Shown one piece after another: positions 45,024 to 59,004 of a stretch of 60,000 nt of DNA. This DNA comes from Liolophura sinensis (taxonomy: Eukaryota; Mollusca; Polyplacophora; Chitonida; Chitonidae), in NCBI RefSeq assembly GCF_032854445.1, contig NC_088306.1:17023764-17083763 (forward strand), given 5' to 3'. Under the pieces are notes generated by a model. The model was not told the origin of the DNA. It was given only the letters and a program-made list of their open reading frames with translations, and made no database searches. The position numbers and the translations under genes are program-made. Numbering within the stretch: position 1 is the stretch's first letter; each line of letters begins with the position of its first letter.

Positions 45024-48000
45024 AATATATGAAAATGTGTATTAAGTTGCATTGATTAAGGTAGAGCAGGGTTTGTTTCTGACTGTTTTGAAAATTTCAA
45101 ACCGACATCAAATTCACAGCTCTGGATAAGGTAGTGGCAGTAGCTGATAAGGGTCGATATGCATGGGAAATGGACCATTCTGGTCCGAACTTTCAGTGTT
45201 AAATTATGAAGAGTGCATATTACATGCTAATTTAAACAAAATTCATAATCATAATCAGAAATAATAATCAGAAAAAAAAATGCAGAATTTTTTTTTATTT
45301 ATTTCTTTTTTATGTGAGTAAATCATGATAAGCTAGTTATGAATTTTATTTGTTGAGCTCAATATGTATTTATATGGTTTCATATCCGGTCATGATAGGG
45401 ATTTCTTAATAAATCAGCTTTTTTTTTAGGGTTCGATATAACGACTTCGTGTAGTTCTTTGTGACCAGGTTTGGTTAACCACAAATCACTCATATCTGTA
45501 GTTGCATCCTTTTTTCTTTTCTTAAAACGTGTTTGAAAATCATGTCGTGTAAACAAAATTAAGACGTTAAGGCTAACGTAATGGTTAGCTGTGTGTAGTC
45601 TGGGCAGATTTCATCTCTGGCCATTGATGCCTGCTTTATAGGATTAAGGAAAAAGGCCTTGACGCCAGAGACAAGCCCTAAGGGTGGGGGAAATGGGGGA
45701 GGGTTAACCTGGCTTTGTGTCTGTTTGTGGTACATGGCTGATAACCCTTTCCATTGGCTTGGAGGAAGGAACAGGCTAACTTGTATCATATTTTACTCAT
45801 CCCATTGATTACATCTTCTTAAGCCTCTAATGCTGTAAGCTAACATGGCGTAAATCCGCAGAAGCATGATTTTGTGGTTTGGACTGATTGAGCAAATTTC
45901 TTTCTTTTTTTCTTTTTTTTTTTGCTATTTTGCCGTACATTTCCCCTTTAATGCCATCATGTGCATGCAGCAACAACAACCATTGATGAGGATTTCATCT
46001 AATGGCGTTTAGCTGTTAATCTTGTGGTTCCTGACTGAAGCTAGTCTAGAGTCGATTAGTCAGCTAAGTGTCCAGCACGTCAAACACACTAAACACTGTC
46101 ATCGGGTGAGATATTAGTAGTGAAAAAAACAGTTGCCTGTTTGACCTCTGGACCGGCCAAAGGTCAAATGGTTGTTGACATACTCTTTGTCTCAATTGTC
46201 TGAGTGAAGAATTTCAAAACAAAATGGCACTGAAGTATTATTAAAAACAGGAAAAAAAAAAGAAACCTCAGTGTCTCAGTTTAAGGAAGAATACTGTAAA
46301 TGTGATGAAATTTTTATTCCTGATTCGGAGATCTATATTGATTTTATAAGGTGCTATAAAGTTTGTTCAGATGATAGAATGATGACGCGGGAGGAAAATT
46401 TAAATTTCATCTTCAAAAATGATATATGCCTCTAAAAATATGCTTTTGTAGGTGAAGTTTTAGTTGATTTAGGATAAGAGAGGCATGCACATGCAATTAG
46501 GTTTACTATTTAGCAACCACTGGAAAGGAATTTGACCCCAGCCTTGTCAGTATCACAAACCCTTTAATCTCCCCTTACCTGCCCACCCCCCCCCCCCCCC
46601 ACCCCCGCCACACACAACCACCACAACCACACACCCCCCCAAAAAAATGAATTTTTAAATGGCAGAAGCCTGTCAAAGGATAGATTTTTCAACATTTGTT
46701 AATTATCATATTGCATTATGTTCAAAATGAAACTATATGCCAAAATATTATCCATTAATCTTCACTTGAAGGTTTGTTCTTGAACTTAATATCTTTAAAC
46801 TGAATGCCATTAGAAGCAAAAGAAACTTTTTTCGCGATGGGTTTTACACAGTTTGTCAGTGCAAGGATCAGGTATTTCCTGGCAGGAAGAATAAGAAGTA
46901 ATTTATCGTGGATGCTAGCATGGATTGTGATGGATTGCCCCAGCTTATGATTGGCTGCAGTTCACTAGTGTCTGGTCCTTCACCTGACACACTCGTGCCG
47001 ACCGAGGCATGGGGGGGTGGGGGGTATTTTAATTGCGTGTACATCCTCTGGGACCAGTAGACAAGGAAGATAGGGAGTGAGGGGGAGAACCTCTAGCAAT
47101 GGACGTGATCAGTATAAAAGCTGTCCACTTATCCCATCCCTGCCCCAGAGCCCTTACCTCTTAGGTGCATTAAGATTTCTGAGCTAGATTTGATTGAATG
47201 GCCAGTTCTCCCCACTCCGACCATTTTCAATTTTGTCTAAATTGATTTGGTTCTGGAGGGGAGCAACGTCTTGCTGCCTTGTATTTGCACTGTGGTTCTA
47301 TCGCTGGTATACATCGTTCAGGACTATTAACCCTCTCTGTCCCGCCCTGGCCCTGGCTGGCGAGATTGTCGAAGAGATCAGTCATACGATTGGGTGCGTT
47401 TTGCTGCCCGGCCACTGATGGCTAATGGTTGGTTCAGCTCTCTATCAACAAAACACAGCGACAGTTTGTGGGCTCTCAACAGACTGTAATATCCAGTCTT
47501 AGTGCTTTATAGGGTATGTGAGCTATTCCCAAATAGCTTTTCTATTTATCGTCGTATAATTTTTGGGAATTGGAAGCCTCAAGGTAGCCATGAAGTCTTG
47601 AAGTAAATTGGTTTAAATCATTACTGTCTTGAACTGCACTTCTAAAATTAAATGTGGAGTTAAAAAATCTATATTATTCAGCTAAACAAGGTACAGGGAA
47701 CACGGTTGTTGGTAGCATAATTTACACCATATTTGTACCGTGTCAGGAATTCTCAGTGGTGTTACTTAACACCTGCCCACATGCCAAATGCAGGCTAAAA
47801 TTGCTGCAGGCATGTTATTGGCTAGCGTATCCTGCCCGATTGGGCAGCCACTATTTCTCGATACCCATTTTCTTCTTTACAAATAAATTCAAGACGTAGT
47901 GTCTCACGGATGTCATGCGTTATCGTTTTACTGTTGTTGTTGTTAACTCCACACACATGCCTCAGCCACACAAGAGTTCCGCAAATTGGTGAGGAAGTTT

Positions 48001-49755
48001 TCTGTTTTCCCCGTGACTCTGTTCCTTGCGGTAAAGTAACCACAATGCATACATCCAGGACGGGAAGCTGGGCACTGGAGAGTTAGAATTTTTAACGTCA
48101 AATCCCTTGCTAATGAGAAGCTACAATAGTGTGGCGTGCACTGTTTTCTGACGAACATTGTTCCGAAAAATCCAAACAAAGGTAAAGCTACCAGTTTCTT
48201 AATTAAATTAAACATTAAGATCAGTTTTCAACAATTTCTGATACTCATTTCGTAATGCAACGTAATGTGCGAAACGAAGTTGGCCGTTAAATCCACTCCA
48301 AAACAGTGGTACACGCCGATTTTTGATATGGACTGAGAAGTCTTTTCAATCACTCCTGTAAGTTTCAACCAATTTCAGACTAGCTCTATGCAGAAAAGGT
48401 GATGAAGTGTTGACTTTTATTTTCAATATCGCGTTGTGCAGCCTGATGCATTGGGTGCATCCAAGACCCAGATTGTATCTGAGGCCACAGGTAGAAAGCA
48501 TGGATAAAGAAGCAGATATGCACATGATATCTGCAAGCCTTGACCGGAATCTTTAGGTCATTACCTGACAAATTGTTCTTTCTATTCTACATCTATGATG
48601 ACAGATGAAATCATGGCTAGTTGTTATTTAAGGTTGGTTTTTTTTTTTGGTCTTGTTAGGTTTATTTCCGTATTTTTTGGCATGCGGTTCTGAGATTTAA
48701 GCGCACCCGACTTGCCATAACAGCAAAGTTATTTTGTCAAGGGAGAAGGAATTTTTTCTGTGGATTTCAACAACATTTCGACTCGGGAATGGATTTATTC
48801 TTGCAGGAGTGGTAATAAAGGTCCTGTTGTCTTCAATGCACACCACCATTTGGCGTTTCAAATTGGATTTAAATGCCCACTTCGTTCTGCAAAGTGCCTT
48901 GCCGAATGGACCTCCCTGGCTTTTTAATTCAATGATTAAACGTTGGAGCAGCTAAATATTAGAAATTGTTGAAAACTATAGACCTCAGCATTTAATTTAA
49001 TTGAACTAGTATGACCAAGACAGGCGAATGATCAATTTATATACATTATGCGTGTGCTTCATGGTGTCATCCATTTCATCGATGGCATTTTAGTTGGTAA
49101 TGTTTGGTCTTGTCGAACATTGGCTGTGGGAAGGTAGATTAAGGCTATTACATGCCCTGATGTTAAACCCTTTCCAGTGAGGGCAGGCTGACTTGAGCTG
49201 CATGCTGCCCTGATGGCAGGCACCAAAAAAAAAAATTAAGTTACACTACTGATTCTATAAACAAAGTGACCTGTCTTTCTTAATGTTACCATTTCTTGGC
49301 AGGTGCCTTAAATCTCCATTGATCGACTGTAGCACCAAAATCTAGAGTGAAAGCATAATACATAATGAAGATATGTCAGTAACCAAATGAAAAGAAAATT
49401 GATTTGTTACAGGATTTGTTACCTGATATAATGATATATAAGCTTAAGTGGTTGGCATGCTTTGTTGGATAATATTGCGTTGTGTCAGTGCAGTGTGTGA
49501 GACTGATTGTTGAGTATGGGCAGGACAAACCACTTGTGTATGGTGTATTGATTTGACACATTTCCAGTGCTGAAAAGTGACGATGATCAACACAAAAAGC
49601 CAATTCCGCTCTCCTTCTTGCCCTCTGGGCTTAAATATTGGTTGATGCATCGCTAATCCTTGCCCCATTATGGGGCAGTGTTACGAGGGGATATTCTCGA
49701 ACGCTGTGTAATCAGTGGGCATGATCCACTTAGCCTTCCTTTTGACAGGCACTGA
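45024..49755. other. Repeat-poor non-coding DNA
   Basis: No SINE-1, MITE M or family 2 copy was recognised in about 4.7 kb. C-rich and A-rich runs occur at 46575-46650. Could include intronic regulatory DNA. Confidence 0.45.
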
Positions 49756-50050
49756 AAACCTGTGCTACTGGCAGAGCATGGGTACAAGTACACCAATGAC
49801 TGTGCTATTGTCAGAGCATGGGTCCAAGTACACTGATGACACTGTGTTACTGGCAGAGCAGAGATACAAGTACACTGATGACACTGTGTTACTGGCAGAG
49901 CAGAGATGCAAGTACACTGAGAATCGATTCTATGGAAGAGCTTGGGTACAAGTACACTGATGACTCTGTGCTACTGGCAGGGCATGGTTACAAGTGGACT
50001 GATGACTCTGTGCTACTCGCAGTGTGTGGATGCAAGTACACCAGTGACCT
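49756..50050. repeat. Minisatellite, 40-42-bp unit, about 7 copies
   Basis: Units contain TGCTACTGGCAGAGCATGG and TACAAGTACACTGATGACTC. Open frames through it give a periodic peptide, which is expected when the unit length is near a multiple of three. Confidence 0.9.
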
Positions 50051-50814
50051 AGAATAGGTTGAATTACTGCCTGTCAGTAGATGTCAGACTTGCACCTGTA
50101 TTACTTAATATGTTAAAAAGATTTTAAAGTTTGGAAAAGTTACAGTGCAACCTACTTTTTCTATTGATTTTGAATAGTAGCAACTGCAAATAAACCAAAT
50201 AGATGTCCTCAATGTTTATTGTTCGGAAACTGCTATAGGCATAAATCAGAGTATTATTCAGAAAGAGTCATTAATTTGCTGACGACTGTTGTGGGGATTT
50301 CATGTTGACCTTATTACTTCGTCCAAAGATGTTAGGTTATCGCAAAATGTATTTTTCTGTGTGTCAGCAACAGAAAAGCATTTGACTGAAATTTAGATTT
50401 AGATTACCATAAGGATATACATGTAGTATTTATTGAACGATTCTTCAAAATTGCCATATAGGACACAAATGCATATTTTTCTTTATATTGGAATAGAGTC
50501 TAGCAGGAACTCTTCATGGGCCAGATAGTCCGAATTTCGGCTGACTATAACTAACAACAGATATTGTGATAAGCCTAAAGACCGGATTATCCATTCTATC
50601 CTCTTGTTTTTTCTATATGTACATTCAAGCACTTCTCGTTCTTTTCTCTTCATCTACGATCGTAGTGATGTGAGTGGAAGTGAGACAATTTGCATTAGCA
50701 TTTGAGAGCGACCGTGCTTTAGTGGTGGTTTGTGGTCTGGGAGTGCCGTTCAGTTTTAGGATCTGCCTTTTCCTTACATGGGGAATTTAGATAACTGTCA
50801 ATATCAAGAGAGTG

Positions 50815-50868
50815 AGTGCTTGGGGTTTAACGTTGTACTTAAGAATTTTTCAGTCATATGACGATGAC
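50815..50868 (+). mobile_element. Dispersed repeat family 2, short fragment
   Basis: GGGGTTTAACGTTGTACTTA, AAGAATTTTTCAGTCATATG and ACGATGACT match the 5' part of the family only. Confidence 0.6.
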
Positions 50869-51819
50869 TGTCAATATCATTGAGAAAGCCCCATTGTATT
50901 GCCATCTTGTTGACTTTAAACAATTGGGTGACTGCCATACTGTACTTACTAGACCTCTGTCAATTTTGGCTAAAAATATCAACTCCAAAAATTACCTGTG
51001 AGTATTTGTTTGATTTACGTTAATTTTTGTCCCCAAATCCACCTCTGCATGTAGGTAAGGAGAGTAAATATTGATATGTAAAATTAGATTGCATCTTGTG
51101 GGAATCAGTGTAAGTTACTGTTGGTAAAATCTGAAAAAGGAGGAGTTTATGAGGCTCATCATAAATGTACTGTACGTATACATTACTCTTATTAACATGG
51201 CATCAGGTAAAATTGCTTTCAGTTTCGTTGTATGTATCTGTAGTACATGGTGGAGAAGCTGACCTGTGCATCTGTGTATACCAGGCTTCAAAAAGTTTTA
51301 CAAAGTTTGGCATACTATACCAAAGATTTATAAGATATAACCAATACATGTACCTGGCGTTAGGCTGGATTTCAAGGGAGGTAACTTCGGATTACATCTC
51401 ACTTCTGCTCTTCAACCAGAGCCCCATCAAGTGTTAAATGTGCTAAGCCACTTAACCCATCAGTGCCTATGATCACCAGGCGGCGCTGGTGCTCCAAATA
51501 ACAATCTATTATAGAAACATTAACATGATAGTGTAGCTTTGGGGATTGGGCAAGGAGGGTGGAGAGGAGTCAAACAAGGACCGTCATGTGATGATCTCGG
51601 CTTCATGCTTGTTCTCACATTTTTTACCGATGCTGAAGTACACTTATATAACTGCCACAAGTTTTCTCTTGCTATTACTGTACGTGTATACACTAAATAG
51701 TATTAACCATCGTCAAATTGATCAGGTGATTGCAGCCATGCATTTTGTATATATGGCAATACTGCATTTTGATTTTTTTTTTTTTTTTTTTTGTACATGT
51801 ATGTATATATGGAAAGGAA

Positions 51820-51985
51820 GGTGTCTCTGTTGCTGAGGTGTCAGTGGGCTAGTACAACACAATGACTCGAGAGCCTCTCACCAATGCGGGCATTGTGAAT
51901 TCATTGTGAATACGTGGGAAGGTCAGCCAGCAACCTATGGATCTGTTGTGGGTTTTCCTCTGGGCTCTGGCTGTTCTGTGGCAAG
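51820..51985 (+). mobile_element. SINE-1, 3'-truncated diverged copy
   Basis: A diverged head (CTCTGTTGCTGAGGTGTCAG), then GAGCCTCTCACCAATGCGGG, ACGTGGGAAGGTCAGCCAGC and GTTTTCCTCTGGGCTCTGGC. The sequence then leaves the family, and no tail is present. Confidence 0.75.
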
Positions 51986-52207
51986 AGGAAAGAAAATTAG
52001 ACGCCAAAAATGTGATCCATGCTTTCACAAAATTACAAATCATGTTTCACAATTTTTATTTGTCCATTTATTGGAAATAGTTTATTAATAATATTACTTA
52101 AATTAGATACATCTGTAAAGACCCTCGTGATAAATTATAAACTGATCAGCCTGTGGTCTTATGTTATTGTACAAACTATTTCATGTATGCTCTAAAGATG
52201 TCTGAAG

Positions 52208-52325
52208 TAAAGCCTGTCAGCTACCTGCAGAGGGTCGGAGTGGGAATTCCCCTCGGGCTGTGCCTGGCTTCCTTCTGCCATAATGCTTTGCTGTTATGGA
52301 AGTGAAATATTCTTGAGTAATTTAA
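52208..52325 (+). mobile_element. SINE-1, 3' fragment
   Basis: CTGTCAGCTACCTGCAGAGG, CGGGCTGTGCCTGGCTTCC, GCCATAATGC and GTGAAATATTCTTGAGTAA in SINE-1 order. The AAAT tail is missing. Confidence 0.75.
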
Positions 52326-52849
52326 CAAACTTGTGGCAAAAACAGATTATCTCAAGTATGTAAAACTACTATCATATTCACCCATTTGATCCTGACTTTT
52401 GCTAAATAAAAATGTAAAATTTGCAATTGTTTGAGATGTAATAGTTTTCCAGTGGACATGAAATATAATTTTCTAAGCTGTCAAATTTACATTGTTTCTA
52501 TATATGTAACATTGCTAGTTTGTGTTAAAAAATGTGTGGCTTGACAGCAGTGGTAAGTAAAAATTAGTGTGTGGCACATGCCCTCTGTTTTAATGATGTA
52601 AAGTAGTGAAGGTACTTTGGGGTGCAGCATTTTTTCGTTAACTCTGGTGATGGTATTTAAGACACTAACAACATTACCCCCTTACCCCCTTATGTTACAT
52701 TTTGGGTGATTCAATTCAGCTGACACCTTCCTACAGGTATACCTGTGTGATACAGTATGCAAATTGAAGAGTTGCAAGATAATATTGGCTTGAACATCTG
52801 CTGTAAATAGTATATCATGTTACAACCAGTAGTAAAAAGTCCATGGTTT

Positions 52850-53035
52850 GAATGTATGTATGTATGTATGTATGTATGTTTGGGGTGTAGCATCATACTG
52901 AACAATTTTTTCACTCGTATGATGACGAGGGGTCAATAGGTGCATCATGGTTTGAGGTGTCTTACTCAAGACACGAAGGTTTCTTGTAAAAGGAAAAAGG
53001 GAGAGTTTGGCAAGCAACACCAGTCAGTCAATCTC
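52850..53035 (+). mobile_element. Dispersed repeat family 2, partial copy after (GTAT)n
   Basis: A (GTAT)n run at 52853-52880 is followed by GGGGTGTAGCATCATACTGA, ACAATTTTTTCACTCGTATG and ATGACGAGGGGTC, the 5' part of family 2. The remainder is strongly diverged. Confidence 0.6.
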
Positions 53036-53039
53036 CATT

Positions 53040-53250
53040 TTCACCAGGGGACCTGTGCAACTCATTAATAAAATATTACTATAACATGGTTGATGGTTGA
53101 TGTAAACAACCAGTAGTATGGGATCCATATTTTGCCTGGTAATCTGACCGTATAATTAATAGAATATGTATTCAACATGATTTCTCGTTAGTGTAAACAA
53201 CCAGTTGTAAGCGATCCATATTTTGCCACAAGACCTGTACAAGTAATTAA
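53040..53250. repeat. Diverged tandem duplication, about 90-bp period
   Basis: TGTAAACAACCAGTAGTATG and TGTAAACAACCAGTTGTAAG are each followed by a GATCCATATTTTGCC block, offset by about 90 bases. A weaker third version lies just upstream. Confidence 0.7.
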
Positions 53251-54550
53251 TAATTAGGCTTCATTAACAGGTGTGTTGACAGCACTGAGTACAGTTCGGG
53301 TATGTGTGGATCAGACAGGCAGTCTTAAGGCGCGTAACCTGTGCTGAATTATTCAAATGTGACATTTCCATAAAGGAGGCAAACGGGAAAATGTCGGCTG
53401 ACTGGTAGTAATCCTTCCTGCTGTATGAGGGGTGTCGGGTAAGGTGAACAGAAAGTGTGCCTCAGTAGGATCGTAGATTACCCCTCAGCACTGCAGGTGT
53501 GAAGTGCAGATTTTAACGCTTGTGTTTGAGCGCTGTGTTCCACTGGCTGCTCATTCAGCTGGCAGTGTGCATGCTTCCTCCATCCCTCGTGCAGTCCCAC
53601 CTGCCCCTCCCTGTATTGTGGTGGACTCTACCACTTTGATGAGTCTTTTGCTAGGGGAGGTCATTCCCATTGTGAGCTGAAGAGTGGGTGAATCCAGGCT
53701 GTGGACACTTGTAAACACACCCAGTCTACAGCCGGCTCTAGTGACATACATGTACCATATTAACCTAATTGCCAAGCGAAAGGGAGATACATCCAGCCTC
53801 GATCGCTGTCATGTGGAGTCTTACTTATAACCAGCAACCACTGACTTCAAACTGATCAAACAGGATACCTGTGTTTCTTCCTCTTTTTTCCCTTTGATTC
53901 CAGGTAAGTTTTTTGCTTTGTTGCTTTTTTATTTTTATATTTTTTTTATGGTAATACAGTGTAGAATGTATCTGCTCATTTGCTGTGTCAACATGGCCTA
54001 ACAAGTTCAACCGTGGCCAATTTACGACACAATTCCTTCACAGAGATGCGGAATGTTTAGCCGACGAGACATAAATGTCCCTCTCGAGGCAGACGGTCTT
54101 TAAGTGAATGTGGGTTTGCTTTTGCAAGTCAGGAGAACATACAGGAGTGTATTCATGGGTTAATTACATGTGCTGAATTATATCACTGTGTTAGGGAGCT
54201 TGAAATAAATTTCGAGTAGTGTGTGTGCATTGTTCAGATTGCTCATCAGTGCTACGCCCATGTTCTCTTAGTATACCGTTACATGTTCTGTGTGCACTTC
54301 AGTTTTATAAGCAGGGCTCGGGTTCTCAAAAGAGGCGTAATGTTACACAGGTGTTGCATACTGATAGCATAATGCCATCTTGGTATTTGTGACTAGCGCA
54401 ATGGTATGACCACTGTGAGAATCAGCCCCCATGTGTCCCACTGGTTCTGAAAGCCTTGATGTTAGCATTTGAATGTTGTTGACAATCTTTGAAAAGTTGT
54501 TTATTTTGGGGTGAGTCCTTGAAAGTATTTGATATTTCAATGTGAAGTAA

Positions 54551-55038
54551 GGTACCAAATTAGTACATCAATTAGTCTCCATGTGAAGGTTTGTACTGAA
54601 TGTGAATGGTCCTTGAAAGAGCTGGCAAGCAGAGGTTTTTGGTACATCCATTAGCGACCACGTGAAGGTTTGTACTGAATGTGAGTGGTCCTTGAAAGAG
54701 ATGGTAAACAGAGGTTATTGGTACATCAGTTACTCTCCATGTGAAGGTTTGTACTGAATGTGGATGGTCCTTGAAAGAGGTGGTAATCAGAGGTTATTGG
54801 TACATCAATTACCCTCCATGTGAAGGTTTGTACTGAATGTGGATGGTCCTTGAAAGAGGTGGTAAACAGAGGTTATTGGTACATCAATTACCCTCCATGT
54901 GAAGGTTTGTACTGAATGTGGATGGTCCTTGAAAGAGGTGGTAATCAGAGGTTATTGGTACATCAATTACCCTCCATGTGAAGGTTTGTACTGAATGTGA
55001 ATGGTCCTTGAAAGAGCTAGTAAACAGAGGTTATTAAA
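54551..55038. repeat. Minisatellite, 79-bp unit, about 6 copies
   Basis: Units contain GGTACATCAATTACCCTCCA, TGTGAAGGTTTGTACTGAAT and GGTCCTTGAAAGAGGTGGTA. The central copies are almost identical. Confidence 0.92.
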
Positions 55039-56261
55039 TAGGTCCTTGAAAGTTCTTGAAAACTGTTTTCTTTAACATACAGCCTGGAAAAGTGTGTAAA
55101 CCCCCAGGCTTTCAATTTACTTGAAAATGGCAGAATTTAAATTCAGTGAACTGTACTTTAAGAGAAAGAAAAAAAAAATAGCAGGGTGACTTTTCCAAAA
55201 GTAAGACATGTTTACTATTTTAAGAAATCCAAGTATAACCTGTAGAGGTCTCTGGATTTGAAATGACAGAAGCAATTTACACAAGGTTGATTGTTTAATA
55301 CAATTAAAGCATGTAAAGTGTATCTACCTACTTGACATGCTGTCCGGACAGTTTAACCCAGGATATTACTGCGATCTCATTTCTTTTATTAAGCATTTAA
55401 TCTTTTGGTGCAGACTAGTCTAATTTTATCCATGGTACAAAAGTACGACTACTATTGTACATGTACTACATCCACTCACCCTTGACTAGGCAGGTCAGCT
55501 GTTTAACACTTCAGCAAGTAGTTTTCTTAGACAGAGGTTTTGTCGCATATCTAGCATATGTAGAAGCTTAACTCAGTTTTTAACAAGTCAAAGTTGTCTC
55601 AACCCTGTATAAATCTTGACTTGTCAGTGAAGCAGTTTGGAATAGATGTGTAACATATGTCATCATAATCAGTTTTATACTTGTACCTCTCTCTGAGAAA
55701 GCTTTCTTTCATAAGGCTGATGTTTTAATAATACAGGTATTTCAGTTTATTCCTCCCATGACACTGAAAACCAGCATCTAAGGTACATGAACCAAAATTT
55801 TGCCTTATGACTAAATTGCTAATTTTGTCAGATTTTGGGAGCTCTGTCGTTCTACGAAAGGTTTTTTGAGGGTTCAGCATGGAAAGAAATATTTTCTGAC
55901 CTTAATTCGCCTCTAAAAATAGACTTTTTTTGAGTGAATTTTTTAAACTAATACAGTGTATGTAACACTTTCCATCAATAAATAATTATGTACCTCTATG
56001 TGAGAAAGGCTGTCCATTGCTTTCCAAAGTGAAATGCAAGAACTTCAGTTTCCTCCACTCGTGTGACTGAATCATGTCATATAAGTGAAATAATCAAGAA
56101 TATGGTTTAAAAGGCAGGAAATGAAACAAGCCAATAGTCTGTGAGAATCAGTGAGTATCATTGTTTTATTGACATAAATTTCTCTTTAAAATTATAACTT
56201 TGCTTATCGGCAGGTGTGTAGTCACAGGGTTATAGTTTCTAAGCATTTTCCTCGAAGCTGG
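55039..56261. other. AT-rich non-coding DNA
   Basis: A diverged SINE-1-like tail may lie at about 56045-56115 (CATATAAGTGAAATAATCAA, then GAATATGGTTTAAAAGG). Otherwise nothing was recognised. Confidence 0.5.
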
Positions 56262-56400
56262 GACACCCTTGGATCAAACCTGGGTCAGATCATACCGAAG
56301 ACTTTAAAAATGGTACTTGCTGCTGACTTGCTTAGCACTGAGAGGCTAGAGCAAGGAAACCTGACTGGTTGGCCCAGTGTCAGTATAATGTGACTGAGTC
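56262..56400 (-). mobile_element. Dispersed repeat family 2, partial reverse copy
   Basis: GGATCAAACCTGGGTCAGAT, GAAGACTTTAAAAATGG, GAGCAAGGAAACCTGACTGG and TTGGCCCAGTGTCAGTATAA. The copy breaks off close to the TA microsatellite at 56.41 kb. Confidence 0.75.
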
Positions 56401-56412
56401 ATATTTATATAT

Positions 56413-56575
<163 letters not shown>

Positions 56576-58970
56576 ATACATTCATTCATTTTGATTTTGT
56601 TTGTGAATTTATAAACCTAGAGTTTAGGAGTACTTTATACAGATGTGTCTTACGCAAAACCACACAGAACTTGTAGGCTGTGGACCATGACATACCCTCA
56701 TTTCATGTAGGCTGTTTACCAGTGAAAACACCACAAAACAAGCACGCAATATGCTTATGCCGATATTAATGGTGCAGAATATGCCCCTAGCTATGTTCTA
56801 TAAACAGTAAACCTGTGAGAACATGTTGTTTGTGCACCTGGTGCATTTCAGTGACAATTTTGAGGATCGGTGAAGTTTTACGCATCTCCTGGTGTGTGCA
56901 TTTCCATGCATATTGTACATGTTTGCTGTTTCCTGGTATGAACGAATGATTATGGGTGAAGGGCACATCAGCAATACTAAATCAGCCATGTCTTGGTGAT
57001 CTTCTGGTGTGAAATCATACATGTGTTCTATGAGATGAGCGTTACATTTGTGATATGACATTATGTTTATTTTTTATATAATTATTAGAAAGAGAGAGAG
57101 AAAAAAAGACGTATTGTGAATTAATAAAATGGTCTGTTGAGTGAAATGTGGATTTTTGCGTTCTTCAGAAGACTACGCATTTTGGGACTACCTACATGTA
57201 TTACACAATCACCAGCTGACTCTCTGTCTCTCCTTCACTCTCTCAGTTCTACTAACATGGCTAAGAACACATAACCCATCTCCTCCTCTCCATCCACACA
57301 CTGCCCTTCGCCCAGCTTCACTTAAGCTCTCATCTCCGCACCCTTTTTCACTAATTCTCGAGAAAGCCCCAGCACCGTCATGATATAAATTTATGATGTA
57401 CTCAAGAGCCCACATAGCTGTGCATTATTTATATGCACATTCCACATTATGTGAACAGCGCCCCAGCATTCCACATAAATGGCTTGAAAATTGCTGGCAG
57501 ATATGACGTAGGCTGTACAGCTATTATTAGGCATGCACGATGGAAAGGTAACATTTAGGCAGCAGTTGTACTATGTTGCTGACATTAAGACGAAATTTCA
57601 AGGCTGCTGTGATGCTCCTCTTATTATGTCCTCACTATCTTTTTTCAATTATCGAAGCTCAATAATAGCTCATAGAGGCAGTTTTAGGATGGGAGATATG
57701 TGATCAAATGTGCTTGGCTTTCATCAACCTTCTGTCCTAAACCCATGTAACCCTGACAAGAACAATGCACTTGTCGTTCTGGGGTTTGTGTTTTTTTTTT
57801 GCCAGAAAACTGTGTTATTTTTTTTTCCGAATAGCTCATACATGTAGTTAGATATAGTGGAGAGAGGTGGTTTTAAAGAGTTTTAAAGATGCTTGTCTTT
57901 CAAATGAAAGGGTTCAGTTCAGTCCTAGCCTTGGACTGGGAATGATTGATTTTGTCTCACCTCCACAGTTACATGTATAGGGGCCTTGGGAGGCGACAAG
58001 AGGTTGACAGCATTGGTCAAAGCTATTCAGGTAGTGTTACACGAAGTTTTGTTGGTGATAACTTGAGTGAAAATCTGTTTTTTTTTTTGTGCCCACTCAT
58101 GTCATGTGTTAAATAATTGTGTTTATTATAAATGCCAGACTTGGTTTCATTTCACCAGACATACATGTGTGTATTCGGTTGGTCTGCATGGTTATTTTCA
58201 GCCTCCAGATGTAGAAGAGCTCCTGGTTTGTTCTAAACTTAACTCCTTTGTTTAACTTAGGGATGTCTGTTTTAATTGGTCTATTTATTATACACCCCTA
58301 GCTCACCCATTTTGTTTTAAAGTGGCCTCTTGAAAATCACTTCCTGCTTGTGAATTCCCTTCCATGACTTTCAGTTGGTGCTATAACTTGCCAGAGAAAT
58401 CCGGTATTTAAGATCGCACACACGTGCCGTGCTGCATGTCTTAAGAGGTACACGCTCCTTTGCTGGGATTGGTCTAAAAATAATTTCATTTTCAAGCCTG
58501 AGGGGAAAAATCTGATGCATTCAACATGTGAGTCAGTGAGAGACTGTAGTTGTATTATTAATAGTTTTGACATTAGGCCTGGTAGATGAGCTCTTGTCTT
58601 AGGGATCGGTTATAAAGTGCTTTGCTCTGGCCTCGGGATCAGTGTAGGACTTCTAGTTTGAAATATATCTGGCATCTATCAACGATCAGGCCTCTCTGTT
58701 ATCCATGATCGTAATGTAATTTTGCTTGACCAACCACAACTGCTCTGATCAAACGTATTTACTGGTGACGTTCTTTGTGTCCTCCTCCCCCCCCCCAACC
58801 CCCACCCACCCCTCAAGTTGCTGCCCTATCCCTCAGGCTCCCGGTGTGTTAACATGAGACAAGAGGATGTAGAGCTGTGTGGCTATAAGGTTAGTACTGG
58901 CACCCGAACTGATGACATGAAAGTATTTGTATCTTACACTCTTAACAAGTGTATAAACCCGAAAACAAAG
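56576..58970. other. Repeat-poor non-coding DNA
   Basis: No dispersed repeat or exon was recognised with confidence. 57380-57710 is a block of unique sequence with several ATTA-type and TTATTTAT words. Confidence 0.45.
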
Positions 58971-59004
58971 GTGGCTGTATGTATGTATGTATGTATGTAA
59001 GTAC
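58971..59004. repeat. (GTAT)n microsatellite adjoining repeat family 2
   Basis: Several GTAT units immediately before the family 2 copy, the same arrangement as at 52853-52880. Confidence 0.85.

Noticed and set aside
53551-53775. 74-codon minus-strand open frame in a moderately GC-rich area
   Set aside because: No recognisable domain, no splice context and no codon pattern that stands out.
58837-58889. Possible exon with a strong pyrimidine tract, CAG acceptor and GTTAGT donor, open in a frame compatible with exon C
   Set aside because: The peptide does not resemble the expected PH-domain continuation, and its 3' phase would be 0 where the domain needs 1. The pyrimidine tract is part of a C-rich low-complexity run.
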